DNA from: Pseudonocardia sp. HH130629-09
GTDB taxonomy: Bacteria; Actinomycetota; Actinomycetes; Mycobacteriales; Pseudonocardiaceae
Direction of reading: 5' to 3'
NCBI RefSeq assembly: GCF_001294645.1
Contig: NZ_CP011868.1
Location: forward strand, 2,542,001 to 2,606,000
DNA length: 64,000 nucleotides
Positions 36,620 to 45,090 of this stretch are shown here, in pieces (the stretch's first letter is position 1; every line of letters begins with the position of its first letter). The notes beneath the pieces were generated by a model. That model saw nothing but the letters and a program-made list of their open reading frames with translations. It searched no databases and was not told where the DNA came from. The translations under genes were made by a program, and so were the position numbers.

Positions 36620-39600
36620 TTGCCCGCAGGCCCGCCCCCACCGCCGCGGTCGCGCCGCTCTCCCGAGTCCGATTCCTACGGTGTGTCCGGCTCCCACGGT
36701 GCCTCCGCTCCCGGTCGTGCGGTCGACACCGAGGAGCGCCCGACCGGGCGGCACAGCAGCGACCAGGTCGCCCGCGCCGACTCCGGTACCCCGGCACGGC
36801 ACGGCGCCCCCGCCGCAGGCGGGCGTGTGCGGTCCGGTGAGCCGGAGGCGCGGTCCTTCACCGACGTCGTGCGGGCCACCGGGTCCACCGCGCGCCCCGG
36901 CCCGGACGGACCGCGAGGCGCCGGCGCGGACGGGTCACGAGGTTCCGGCGCGGACGGGTCGCCCGATGCTGGTGCGGACGGCCGCCGTCGACGCTCCCGG
37001 CGGGCCGACGAGGCCGTCTCCGCCGGCGCCGGGACACCGACGAACGGCGCCCCTGCGCACGGCGCTCGCACCAACGGATCCGCTGCGAACGGTGCTGCCG
37101 CGAACGGGTCGTCCGCGCACGGCGCCGCGACGGGCTCCGGGGCCCACGGCTCCGGGGGCAGGACGAAGGTCGGGCTGCGTGTGCGCGGCGGCACCGTGCC
37201 CCGCGAACCCGGCCGCGGCCCGCAGCCCGGCACCACCGGCGCGACGCCCTCCGGCTCCGCGACCTCCGGCCCCGCGTCGTCCGGCGTGTCAGCAGGCCGC
37301 GCGCCGTCCCGCCCGGCCGGGACGTCCCCGCCGGCAGGCCGGCCCACCCCGCCCGCCGCCACCCCGGGGCGCCGGGACACCGGGCCCCGCCGGAGCCCCG
37401 CCGCCGGACCGCCCGCCGCCGCACCCCGGGCCGCCGCGCCCCGCCCTGTGGAGCACCCGTCGCTGCCGCCGGTCCCACGGCCCGCCGTGCCCCCGACCCG
37501 ATCCGCACGGACCGCCCCGGCGTCGGCAGCCACGCCGGCGACCACAGCGACACCGGCGACCACAGGGGCCCTCGCGGCGCCTCCGGCACCGAGCCCGGGC
37601 CCCGCGGCTCCGGACGGCACGAGCGGCACCCTCCGCACCGGACGCCGTCGTCGTCCCGAACCGGGCGAGAGCGCCGGGAGCGCCACGGACGCCCTGACCG
37701 CGCACACCGGCGGCCGCCGCCGTCCCGGACCCGACGACGCCGCGACCGCGCTCGCCCCCGCCGCCGCGGCCCGCACCGGGCTCGTGCCCGCCGCCCGCCC
37801 CCGCAGCGACGGCGGAGCATCCACTGCGCTGGTCCCCGCCCCCGGCGACGACCCGGGAACCGAACTCGTCGACGCCGCGGCACCCGGCCCGCGCCGCCGG
37901 CGCCGCGCCGAGCCCGACGGACCGTTCGACCGGGTCATCGCACTCCTCGGGCCCGGAGTGGGTGTCGTGCGTCGCCGCCTCGGCATCCTCGACGCCGACC
38001 AGAAGGCAGCCCTCACCCCCGAGGAGCGCCGGACCCGGCGCCGCCGACAGATCGTGTACTCGCTGGTCGGGACGGCCGCGTCGATCGTGCTGCTGCCGCT
38101 GCTGCTGCTCGGGATCGGCTGGCTGCTGTTCCCGATCCCCAGCACCGACGACGCCGTGCAGAACCAGATCGCCACCGTCTCCTACGCCGACGGCGGGCAG
38201 CTCGCCCGGCTGGTGCCCGAGCAGGGCAACCGGATCAAGGTCGGGATGGACGCCATCCCGATCCACGTGCGCGAGGCCGTGCTCGCCGCCGAGGACCGGT
38301 CGTTCTACTCGAACCCGGGCTTCGACTTCACCGGCATCCTGCGCGCGATGGTCAACCAGCTGACCGGCGGCGTCGGCGGCGGATCGACGATCACCCAGCA
38401 GTACGTCAAGAACACCCTGGTCGGCAACGACGCGACCTACTGGCGCAAGTACAAGGAACTGATCGTCTCGCTGAAGGTCTCCGGGCAGAAGTCCAAGGAC
38501 GAGATCCTCAACGACTACCTCAACGCCATCTACTTCGGCCGCGGCGCCTACGGCATCGAGTCCGCCAGCCTCGCCTACTTCGGCAAGCCCGCGGCCCAGC
38601 TGACCCCCAGCGAGGGCGCGCTGCTCGCCGGGATCATCCAGTCGCCGTCCAACTGGGACCCGGCGAACTCCCCGGACCGGGCGAAGCAGCGCTGGAACTT
38701 CGTCCTCGACGGCATGAACGCCCAGGGCTGGATCTCCACGGCCGACCGGCAGGCCGCGGTGTTCCCGCAGACGATCCCGCCTCAGAACACCTCCCGGTCG
38801 TCGTCGCTGACCGACGCACGCGGCCACATCCTCAACGCCGTCCGCTCCGAACTGGGCTCGCTGGGCATCTCCGAGCAGGCCTTCGCCCAGGGCGGCCTCC
38901 AGGTCACGACGACGATCGACCCGCAGCGCCAGCAGCAGCTCACCGACTCGGTCGAGCAGAAGCTGCGCGGCGAGCCCGAGCTGCTGCGCACCGGCGCCGT
39001 CGCGATCGACCCGGGCACCGGCGGGATCGTCGGCTACTACGGCGGATCGAACGGCACCGGCCTCGACTACGCCCAGGTCATGAAGCAGCCCGGGTCGACG
39101 TTCAAGCCGTTCGCCGTGCTCGCCGGGCTCCTGAACGACCCACCGATCGGCCTGGGAACCACCTTCGACGGGTCCGAGCGGCCTGGGCTGCGCAACGCCG
39201 AGGGCGCCAACTGCCCGCGCTGCGACCTCAAGCAGGCGATGACGATCTCCAACAACGTCGTCTTCACCAAGCTCGCCGCGCAGGTCGGACCGCAGAAGGT
39301 CGCCGACGCCGCCCGGCTCGCCGGGATCACCGCGCCACTGGACAACCCGGACGCGCGACTCCCGCTGGGCAACAAGGAGGTCACGCCGGTCCAGCTGGCG
39401 TCGGCCTACGCCACCATCGCCGCGGGCGGCGTCTGGCACCCCCCGCACATGGTGTCCAAGGTCGTCGACTCCGACGGGCGCGTGCTCTACGAGTACCAGC
39501 CCGGCGAGGGCGAGCAGCGTTTCCCCGAGCAGGTGGCACGCAACGTCATCGAGGCGATGATGAACGTCGTCGACAACGACGGGCTGCAGCTGCCCGACGG

Positions 39601-40099
39601 GCAGGAGGCCGCCGGCAAGACCGGCACCGTGCAGTCGCGCTTCGAGGGCCAGAACAACGACGCCTGGTTCGCCGGCTTCACCCCCCAGATCGCGACGGCC
39701 GTGTGGGTCGGCACCGACCGCAACGACCCGATCCAGGACTCCTCCGGCCGCCCGATCAACGGCTCCGACCTGCCCGGATCGGTGTGGAAGGAGTTCATGT
39801 CCGACACCGTGCGCGCCACCGGCACGACCGATTTCCCGGCGTTCAGGCCGATCGGCGAGGCACCCGCCACCCTGGCGCCCAACGAGCCGACCACCCCGGC
39901 GACGCCGACCAGCACGCCCTCCGCCGAGCCCACCCCGGAGCCGACCGCGGAACCGGCCGCCCCCGCCGAGCCGCCTGCCCCGGCCCCCGTGGACCCGACC
40001 GGCTCCCCGGAGGCCACCGGCGACCCGCTGCCCGCCCAGCAGGACGACACCCAGCCGGGTGGCGACGCGGGCCGTGCCGCGGACCCGACCGTCGGCTGA
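36620..40099 (+). CDS. Class A penicillin-binding protein with very long disordered N-terminus
   Basis: A bifunctional enzyme that polymerises and cross-links peptidoglycan. The 1159-residue protein has about 460 residues of Pro/Ala/Gly/Arg-rich cytoplasmic sequence, a membrane helix at about 480-505, the GT51 transglycosylase domain (EDRSFYSNPGFDFTGI near 557, GGSTITQQYVKN, LTPSEGALLAGIIQSPS), and the transpeptidase domain with PGSTFKPFAV (catalytic Ser near 826), SNN and AGKTGTVQ (near 998). A Pro/Glu/Thr tail ends the protein; no PASTA domain is present. The TTG at 36620 follows GGGAG; a later internal start cannot be excluded since the N-terminus has no conserved fold. Confidence 0.93.
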   Translation: MPAGPPPPPRSRRSPESDSYGVSGSHGASAPGRAVDTEERPTGRHSSDQVARADSGTPARHGAPAAGGRVRSGEPEARSFTDVVRATGSTARPGPDGPRGAGADGSRGSGADGSPDAGADGRRRRSRRADEAVSAGAGTPTNGAPAHGARTNGSAANGAAANGSSAHGAATGSGAHGSGGRTKVGLRVRGGTVPREPGRGPQPGTTGATPSGSATSGPASSGVSAGRAPSRPAGTSPPAGRPTPPAATPGRRDTGPRRSPAAGPPAAAPRAAAPRPVEHPSLPPVPRPAVPPTRSARTAPASAATPATTATPATTGALAAPPAPSPGPAAPDGTSGTLRTGRRRRPEPGESAGSATDALTAHTGGRRRPGPDDAATALAPAAAARTGLVPAARPRSDGGASTALVPAPGDDPGTELVDAAAPGPRRRRRAEPDGPFDRVIALLGPGVGVVRRRLGILDADQKAALTPEERRTRRRRQIVYSLVGTAASIVLLPLLLLGIGWLLFPIPSTDDAVQNQIATVSYADGGQLARLVPEQGNRIKVGMDAIPIHVREAVLAAEDRSFYSNPGFDFTGILRAMVNQLTGGVGGGSTITQQYVKNTLVGNDATYWRKYKELIVSLKVSGQKSKDEILNDYLNAIYFGRGAYGIESASLAYFGKPAAQLTPSEGALLAGIIQSPSNWDPANSPDRAKQRWNFVLDGMNAQGWISTADRQAAVFPQTIPPQNTSRSSSLTDARGHILNAVRSELGSLGISEQAFAQGGLQVTTTIDPQRQQQLTDSVEQKLRGEPELLRTGAVAIDPGTGGIVGYYGGSNGTGLDYAQVMKQPGSTFKPFAVLAGLLNDPPIGLGTTFDGSERPGLRNAEGANCPRCDLKQAMTISNNVVFTKLAAQVGPQKVADAARLAGITAPLDNPDARLPLGNKEVTPVQLASAYATIAAGGVWHPPHMVSKVVDSDGRVLYEYQPGEGEQRFPEQVARNVIEAMMNVVDNDGLQLPDGQEAAGKTGTVQSRFEGQNNDAWFAGFTPQIATAVWVGTDRNDPIQDSSGRPINGSDLPGSVWKEFMSDTVRATGTTDFPAFRPIGEAPATLAPNEPTTPATPTSTPSAEPTPEPTAEPAAPAEPPAPAPVDPTGSPEATGDPLPAQQDDTQPGGDAGRAADPTVG

Positions 40100-40138
40100 T
40101 CCGCCCCGTTCGGTCCACGGCCGGGCTACCGTGGACGG

Positions 40139-40351
40139 GTGACCGGTGACCATCACTTCGAGGTGGTGGCCTGGCGGGCGGACCGCAGGCTCACCCTCTA
40201 CGTGCCGGGCATCGAGGCGTCGACCACTGTCGACGACCCCCGGGCGGCCGAGGACGCGGTCCGCGACCTGATCGCGGACCTCACCGGCGTCGACCGCGGC
40301 GTCATCACCTGCGACATCCGGCTCGGACGACCCTGGCGCTCCGGGATCTGA
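40139..40351 (+). CDS. Small HicB-like protein without a toxin partner
   Basis: The 70-residue protein reads FEVVAWRADRRLTLYVPGIEASTTVDDPRAAEDAVRDLIADLTGVD, matching the short strand-strand-helix pattern of HicB-type antitoxins (degraded RNase H fold). No HicA toxin lies next to it, so a toxin-antitoxin role is not supported. A TACCGT hexamer 6 bp before the GTG suggests a leaderless transcript separate from the penicillin-binding protein gene. Confidence 0.55.
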   Translation: MTGDHHFEVVAWRADRRLTLYVPGIEASTTVDDPRAAEDAVRDLIADLTGVDRGVITCDIRLGRPWRSGI

Positions 40352-40405
40352 GACCTCCCGGGCCCCGGGATCCGCAACCGGTCGGTGTGATCCGCGACCT
40401 CCCGG

Positions 40406-41299
40406 TCAGGGAGACGGCGGCACCAGGATCGTGGCCGCCGCCGCACAGACCGACTCGGTGAGCGCGTCGAGCACGGTGGTGCTGAGCTTCCAGTGCTGCC
40501 AGTAGAGCGGGACGTCGAGGTGGCGATCGGCGTCGAGCAGCACGAGCCGCCCGGCGGCCGCCGCCTCCCGCGCCGGGCCGTCGGTGAACATCCCCCAGCC
40601 CAGACCGGCACGGATCGCCTCGTGGTAGCCGTCGGCGGCGGGCACCCGGTGGGCCGGACCGGTGCACGGCCGGTGGGTGAGCCCGCGGACGAACCGTGTC
40701 TGCAACACGTCCTTCGACCCGAAGTCGACCCGCGGCGCGAGCGGGAACGCCTCGGCCGGATCCCGCCCGGCGAACCACCGGTCGTACACCGGTCGGGCCG
40801 CGACGGGCCGGTAACGGGTCGCGCCCAGCGGCCGGACCGCGCAGCCCTGCACCGGCGCCGACGACGTCGTGACCGCCCCGACCACCGACCCCTCGCGGAG
40901 CAGGGCCGCGGTGTACTGCTCGTCGTCGACGTGCAGGTCCAGCCGAACCCCGTGCCGGGCGGCCAGGGGCACCACCGCGGACAGGAACCAGTGGGTCACC
41001 GAGTCCGCGTTCACCGCGATCGGCAGGTGCGTGCCCGCGGTGTCGGCACTGCCGAAGTCGGCCTCCACCTCCCCCTCGAGCACCGCGATCTGGCGGGCCA
41101 GCCGCAGCAGCGCAGCCCCCTCCTCGGTCGCGACGCACGGACGCGTGCGGCGCACCAGGATCCGGCGCGCCTGCCGTTCCAGGGCCTTGATCCGCTGGGA
41201 CACCGCAGACGGCGTGATCGACAGCCGCGCGGCGGCGGCGTCGAAACCACCCTCCTCGACCACGGCGCTCAGGGTGGCGAGCTGATCCCGGTCGTACAT
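40406..41299 (-). CDS. LysG/ArgP family LysR-type regulator
   Basis: A 297-residue LysR-type activator. The winged helix-turn-helix is at residues 1-60 (LATLSAVVEEGGFDAAAARLSITPSAVSQRIKALE), followed by the co-inducer domain with NADSVTHWFL, a segment typical of ArgP/LysG. It is divergent from lysE with a 75-bp gap; in Corynebacterium LysG activates lysE in response to lysine or arginine. The same control is very likely here. The ATG at 41299 is the canonical MYDRDQL start. Confidence 0.93.
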   Translation of the reverse strand: MYDRDQLATLSAVVEEGGFDAAAARLSITPSAVSQRIKALERQARRILVRRTRPCVATEEGAALLRLARQIAVLEGEVEADFGSADTAGTHLPIAVNADSVTHWFLSAVVPLAARHGVRLDLHVDDEQYTAALLREGSVVGAVTTSSAPVQGCAVRPLGATRYRPVAARPVYDRWFAGRDPAEAFPLAPRVDFGSKDVLQTRFVRGLTHRPCTGPAHRVPAADGYHEAIRAGLGWGMFTDGPAREAAAAGRLVLLDADRHLDVPLYWQHWKLSTTVLDALTESVCAAAATILVPPSP

Positions 41300-41374
41300 G
41301 AAGCAAACCTACAGTTCATGAAGTTCTTTCAGTTCTCGACGTCCTCCTGACGCGGTCGGCCTAGCGTCGGCGAC

Positions 41375-41971
41375 GTGAGTGTGCTGGCGGGATTCGGGAC
41401 GGGACTGTCGCTGATCGCGGCGATCGGGGCGCAGAACGCGTTCGTGCTGCGGCAGGGGCTGCGACGCGAGCACGTCCCGGCGGTGGTGCTGTTCTGCGTG
41501 CTGGCCGACCTGGTACTGGTGACCGCGGCGGTCGCGGGCGTCGGGCTGGTCGTCGACCGCGTACCGGGCCTGGTCGAGGTGGTGCGGTGGGGCGGCGTCG
41601 TCTGGCTGACCGGCTACGGACTGGTGGCGCTGCGGCGCGCCGTCCGTCCCGGCTCGCTCGACGCCGACGCGCACGGCTCGGCCCGGCCGCTCGTACCCGT
41701 CCTGGGGAGCGCGGCCGCGCTGACCTTCCTCAATCCGCACATGATGCTGGACCTGCTCGTCCTCGGGTCGCTGGCCGCCGCGCACGGCGACGACGGCCGG
41801 TGGGCGTTCGGCGCCGGGGTGGTCGTGGCCAGCCTGACCTGGTTCTCCGGGCTGGGCTTCGGCGCGGCGCGGCTCGCCGGGCTGTTCGCGCGGCCGACCG
41901 CGTGGCGAGTGCTCGACGGTGTCGTCGCGGCGGTGATGCTCGGGCTCGCCGCCGGCCTCGCCGTCTCCTGA
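41375..41971 (+). CDS. lysE: LysE family basic amino acid exporter
   Basis: LysE exports lysine and arginine when internal levels rise. The 198-residue protein has five to six membrane helices, with GFGTGLSLIAAIGAQNAFVLRQGL at the N-terminus, the family signature, and FLNPHMMLDLLVLG in the middle. The GTG lies 7 bp after a TAGCGT -10-like hexamer, implying a leaderless mRNA. It is divergent from its likely activator lysG. Confidence 0.93.
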   Translation: MSVLAGFGTGLSLIAAIGAQNAFVLRQGLRREHVPAVVLFCVLADLVLVTAAVAGVGLVVDRVPGLVEVVRWGGVVWLTGYGLVALRRAVRPGSLDADAHGSARPLVPVLGSAAALTFLNPHMMLDLLVLGSLAAAHGDDGRWAFGAGVVVASLTWFSGLGFGAARLAGLFARPTAWRVLDGVVAAVMLGLAAGLAVS

Positions 41972-42030
41972 GTCCCGCCCGGACCGTCCTGGCGGTGCGC
42001 GACCCGGCCGCCCGGAGTAGAACGTGACCC

Positions 42031-42408
42031 GTGTCCGCCGAGTACGTGTCGGTGCAGCCGCCCGCCGCGCTGCGCGGCCGGGTGCTGCGCCTGCTCGGTC
42101 ACCGCGAACACGCCTCCGCGGGGACCGGGTGGAGCACACGGCACCTGCAGTCCCGCTTCCGCGACCAGGTCGGTCTGACCCCGGGCACCGCGCGCCGCGT
42201 GCTGCACTTCGGGCGGGCCGCGGGCCTGGTCGGGCGTGGCGGTGCCCCGCTCGCCGCGATCGCCGCCACCTGCGGCTACGCCGACCAGGCCCATCTCACG
42301 CGCGAGTTCCGCGCGCTGGCCGGGCTTCCACCCGCCGCGTTCCGGGCCGAGGTGTTCGCATCCGTTCAAGACCTCCCGCCCGGCCCCGACCAGGATCGGG
42401 CGTCATGA
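42031..42408 (+). CDS. AraC-type DNA-binding protein lacking its sensing domain
   Basis: The 125-residue protein begins with YVSVQPPAALRGRVLRLLGHREHASAGTG, which is the normal N-terminus of AraC regulators of about 250 residues (DUF6597 type), but this is joined at once to the C-terminal HTH (WSTRHLQSRFRDQVGLTPGTARR and AAIAATCGYADQAHLTREFRAL). The central 130-150 residues that carry the ligand-sensing part are missing, in frame. The gene overlaps the following VOC gene by 4 bp. It may bind DNA constitutively or be a decaying gene. The GTG is 7 bp after TAGAAC. Confidence 0.8.
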   Translation: MSAEYVSVQPPAALRGRVLRLLGHREHASAGTGWSTRHLQSRFRDQVGLTPGTARRVLHFGRAAGLVGRGGAPLAAIAATCGYADQAHLTREFRALAGLPPAAFRAEVFASVQDLPPGPDQDRAS

Positions 42409-42797
42409 GCATCCACCCCACCCTCCGCTACGACGACCCGCGCGCCGCGATCGCGTTCCTCGCCACCGCGCTCGGCTTCCGGGAGGCCGCCGTGCACACC
42501 GACGACGACGGCACCGTCGCCCACGCCGAGCGCGCCTGGGACGACGGCGACGACACCGGCCTCGTCCTGATCGGACCGCGCCGACGCGGGGGCGACCGCT
42601 TCGACACCGGCCCGGCCTTGATCTACCTGACGTGCGACGACCCGGACGCGGTGCACGCCTGTGCGGTCGCCGACGGGGCGCAGATCGCCATGGCGCCGAC
42701 CGACCAGGACTACGGTTCACGCGAGTGCGCCGTCACCGACCCGGAGGGCACCACGTGGAGCGTGGGGACCTACCGGCCGTCCCCGGGGCGACCGTGA
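42405..42797 (+). CDS. VOC (glyoxalase/bleomycin resistance) family protein
   Basis: A 130-residue single VOC module: PTLRYDDPRAAIAFLATALGFRE, VAHAERAWDDGDDTGLVLIG and the C-terminal YGSRECAVTDPEGTTWSVGTY. Such proteins dimerise and bind a metal or a small molecule; substrate unknown. It overlaps the AraC-type gene and the MmcQ gene by 4 bp each, forming a three-gene unit. Confidence 0.87.
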   Translation: MSIHPTLRYDDPRAAIAFLATALGFREAAVHTDDDGTVAHAERAWDDGDDTGLVLIGPRRRGGDRFDTGPALIYLTCDDPDAVHACAVADGAQIAMAPTDQDYGSRECAVTDPEGTTWSVGTYRPSPGRP

Positions 42798-43180
42798 CCG
42801 CGCGCAACCCGGACCCCGCCGACCCGCTGCCGTGGCTGCGGGAGATCTGCCTGTCGCTGCCCGAGGTGACCGAGAAGCTCAGCCACGGGTCGCCGTCGTG
42901 GTTCGTGCGGAGGATGTTCGTGTCCTATGCCGACCACCACCACGGCCACCCGCACCGGGCGTTCTGGTGCGCCGCTCCCCCGGGCGTCCAGTCCGAGCTG
43001 GTCGCCGAGGACCCGGCCCGGTTCTTCCGGCCCGCCTACGTCGGCCACCGCGGCTGGCTCGGGGTGGTGCTGGACGGCACCGGGCCCGACGCCGCCGACC
43101 GCGACGAGATCACCGAGATCGTGACCGACGCGTGGCGTTGCGTCGCCCCGGCCCTGCTGACCGCCCGGCTCGACGGCTGA
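42794..43180 (+). CDS. MmcQ/YjbR family protein
   Basis: A 128-residue protein of the MmcQ/YjbR fold, a double-wing DNA-binding-like domain without settled function. Visible family text: LPEVTEKLSHGSPSWFVRRMFVSY near the N-terminus, and FFRPAYVGHRGWLGVVLDG with WLGVVL, then a final helix. It is the last gene of the AraC-VOC-MmcQ unit and converges on a decayed hydrolase. Confidence 0.85.
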   Translation: MTARNPDPADPLPWLREICLSLPEVTEKLSHGSPSWFVRRMFVSYADHHHGHPHRAFWCAAPPGVQSELVAEDPARFFRPAYVGHRGWLGVVLDGTGPDAADRDEITEIVTDAWRCVAPALLTARLDG

Positions 43181-43181
43181 C

Positions 43182-43965
43182 TCAGGCCGCGGCGCCCGAC
43201 TCCCGGACCGACCGGAGCAGTGCCGTGAGCAGCCGGGCGTGGTCGGAGTCGGCCTGGCTCGGGACGAGGAAGCGGCGGCGCAGGACGGCGTAGGACAGCT
43301 CGTCGCGCGGGTCGGCGAGCGCCTGCTGACCGCCGGCCCCGCTGTGGCCGAACGACCCGGCGGCCAGCATCGGGGAGACCTCCGAGGAGGCGTGGAACCC
43401 GACCGCCCAGGCCTTGTGCTGCCGCAGGACCAGGTCGAAGCCAGCGGTCTGGATCTGGGCGAACGCCGCGAGCGTGTCCGGCCGGAGCAGCGCGGGGCGG
43501 CCCGTCGACCGGGCCGGTCGCGGCCGCGTAGAGCGCCGCGAGGGCGTGCGCGGTCCCGATCCCGCCGAGCGAGGCGGGTCCCCGGGAGCGGACCACCGGG
43601 TGGGACCGGCAGCTCCCAGACCTCGCAGCCCTCGGGGTGCTGCTGCCGGTTGAACGCGATCCCGGGCGACCGTCCGCTGCGCCCGCGCCCGCGGCGAGCT
43701 CCCGCAGCCGCTCGGGTGTGGCGATCATGGGCTGCGGGGCGAGGAACCGGCGCTCGGCCTCCGCAGGCAGCCCGAGGTGCAGGTCCAGGCCCAGCGGCCC
43801 GGTCAGCAGCTCCCGGACGAGCACACCCACGTCCGACGAGGTGGCCCGGCGGACCACCTCGCCGGTGAGGGCCGACTCGACCAGGGCGTGGTGGCCCGAC
43901 GGACGAGGTGCCGGGACGCCAGAACGGGCGATGCGCGGTGGAGAACGCGCAGCATCCCGGGGCCG
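43182..43965 (-). pseudogene. Decayed serine hydrolase (class C beta-lactamase-like)
   Basis: Homologous text of the beta-lactamase/EstB fold is spread over several frames: PFWRPGT, then HHALVESALTGEVVRRATSSDVGVLVRELL (43900-43690), then FNRQQHPEGCEVWELP (about 43670-43600), then RGPASLGGIGTAHALAALYAAAT (about 43590-43505), then MLAAGSFGHSGAGGQQALADPRDELSYAVL to the stop at 43182. At least three frame changes are needed and the N-terminal SxxK active-site region is not found. It cannot make an active enzyme. It lies between the MmcQ gene and the osmoprotectant ABC operon. Confidence 0.85.
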
Positions 43966-44154
43966 GGGTGCCGGACTTCCCGGTCGTCCTCGACGTGCTG
44001 GTCCGCGGCCTGCCCGCCCGTCCCGTCGGCGGTGTGGACGGGTCGTGATCACCGGTCGTGGAGGGCGGTGTCCGTGTCACGGGCGGCACGGGCGGTCCGC
44101 TCCACAACCGGTGCTCATGCGAGGCGGGCCGGGGTCCGGACGCCGCCCGCCGCG

Positions 44155-45090
44155 TCACACGGTCGCGTTGTTCCCCGCCAGACCGGCGAGGTTCGACGGG
44201 TTGCGCAGCCCGGCCGGGTCGACCGCCTTCTGCGGGCGCCGGGCACGCAGCTTGGCCAGCAGGCTGCCCTCCGGGCGTTCGGCCAGTGCCGAGGTGAACC
44301 GGTCGAGGAAGATCGCCACGATGACGACGGCGAGCCCGCCCTCGACGCCGGTCGCGATGTCGAGCTGGGTGACCGCGCTGACCACCGTCGTGCCCAGCCC
44401 GTCGGCACCGGCGAGACCCGCGACGACCACCATCGACAACGCCAGCATGATCACCTGGTTGACGCCGGCCATGATCGACGGCAGCGCCATCGGCAGCTGC
44501 ACCTCGCGCAGGATCTGGCGGGGGTGGGCACCGAAGGCGTGCGCCGCCTCGACGACCTCGCCGTCGACGCCCCGGATGCCCAGCTCGGTGAGCCGCACCG
44601 CCGGCGCGATCGAGAACACGATCGTCGCGATGACGCCCGGTACCACGCCGATGCCGAACAGCAGCACCACGGGGATCAGGTAGACGAACGCCGGGACCGT
44701 CTGCGCCAGGTCGAGCACCGGCCGCAGGGTCCGGCTCGCCGCGCGGCTGCGCGCGGCCCAGATCCCCAGCGGTACCTCGATGACCACCGCGATCAGCGCC
44801 GCGACGAGCACCAGACCGAAGGTCTCCATCGTCTCGGTCCACAGGTCGAACGAGGACACGAGGAGGAAGCCGACCAGGGTGAACACCGCGAACCCGACCC
44901 CGCGCACGAGCAGCGCGAGCGCCACGAGCAGTACCAGCCAGACCCACCACACCGGGGCGGTGAAGATCGAGGTCACGGCCTCGACGACCGCGGTGATCAC
45001 CACCCCGACGGCGTCGAGCACGACCCCGGCGTTCTGCAGCAGCCAGAGGATGAACGCCTCGACGTAGCTCCCGAACTCGAACCTGGGCAT
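44155..45090 (-). CDS. Glycine betaine/proline-type ABC transporter permease
   Basis: The membrane subunit of an OpuA/ProU-type osmoprotectant importer, 311 residues. About seven hydrophobic segments are visible, with the coupling loop EAAHAFGAHPRQILREVQLPMALPSIMAGVNQ typical of ProW/OpuAB. The C-terminal tail is Arg/Pro-rich. It is the third gene of SBP-ATPase-permease, overlapping the ATPase by one base. Confidence 0.92.
   Translation of the reverse strand: MPRFEFGSYVEAFILWLLQNAGVVLDAVGVVITAVVEAVTSIFTAPVWWVWLVLLVALALLVRGVGFAVFTLVGFLLVSSFDLWTETMETFGLVLVAALIAVVIEVPLGIWAARSRAASRTLRPVLDLAQTVPAFVYLIPVVLLFGIGVVPGVIATIVFSIAPAVRLTELGIRGVDGEVVEAAHAFGAHPRQILREVQLPMALPSIMAGVNQVIMLALSMVVVAGLAGADGLGTTVVSAVTQLDIATGVEGGLAVVIVAIFLDRFTSALAERPEGSLLAKLRARRPQKAVDPAGLRNPSNLAGLAGNNATV

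Noticed and set aside
40139..40351. HicAB toxin-antitoxin system
   Set aside because: Only the HicB-like part is present; no HicA-like gene on either side.
43938..44048. Possible plus-strand gene tail ending in VLDVLVRGLPARPVGG
   Set aside because: It lies opposite the decayed serine hydrolase, has no supporting upstream domain and is too short to assign.
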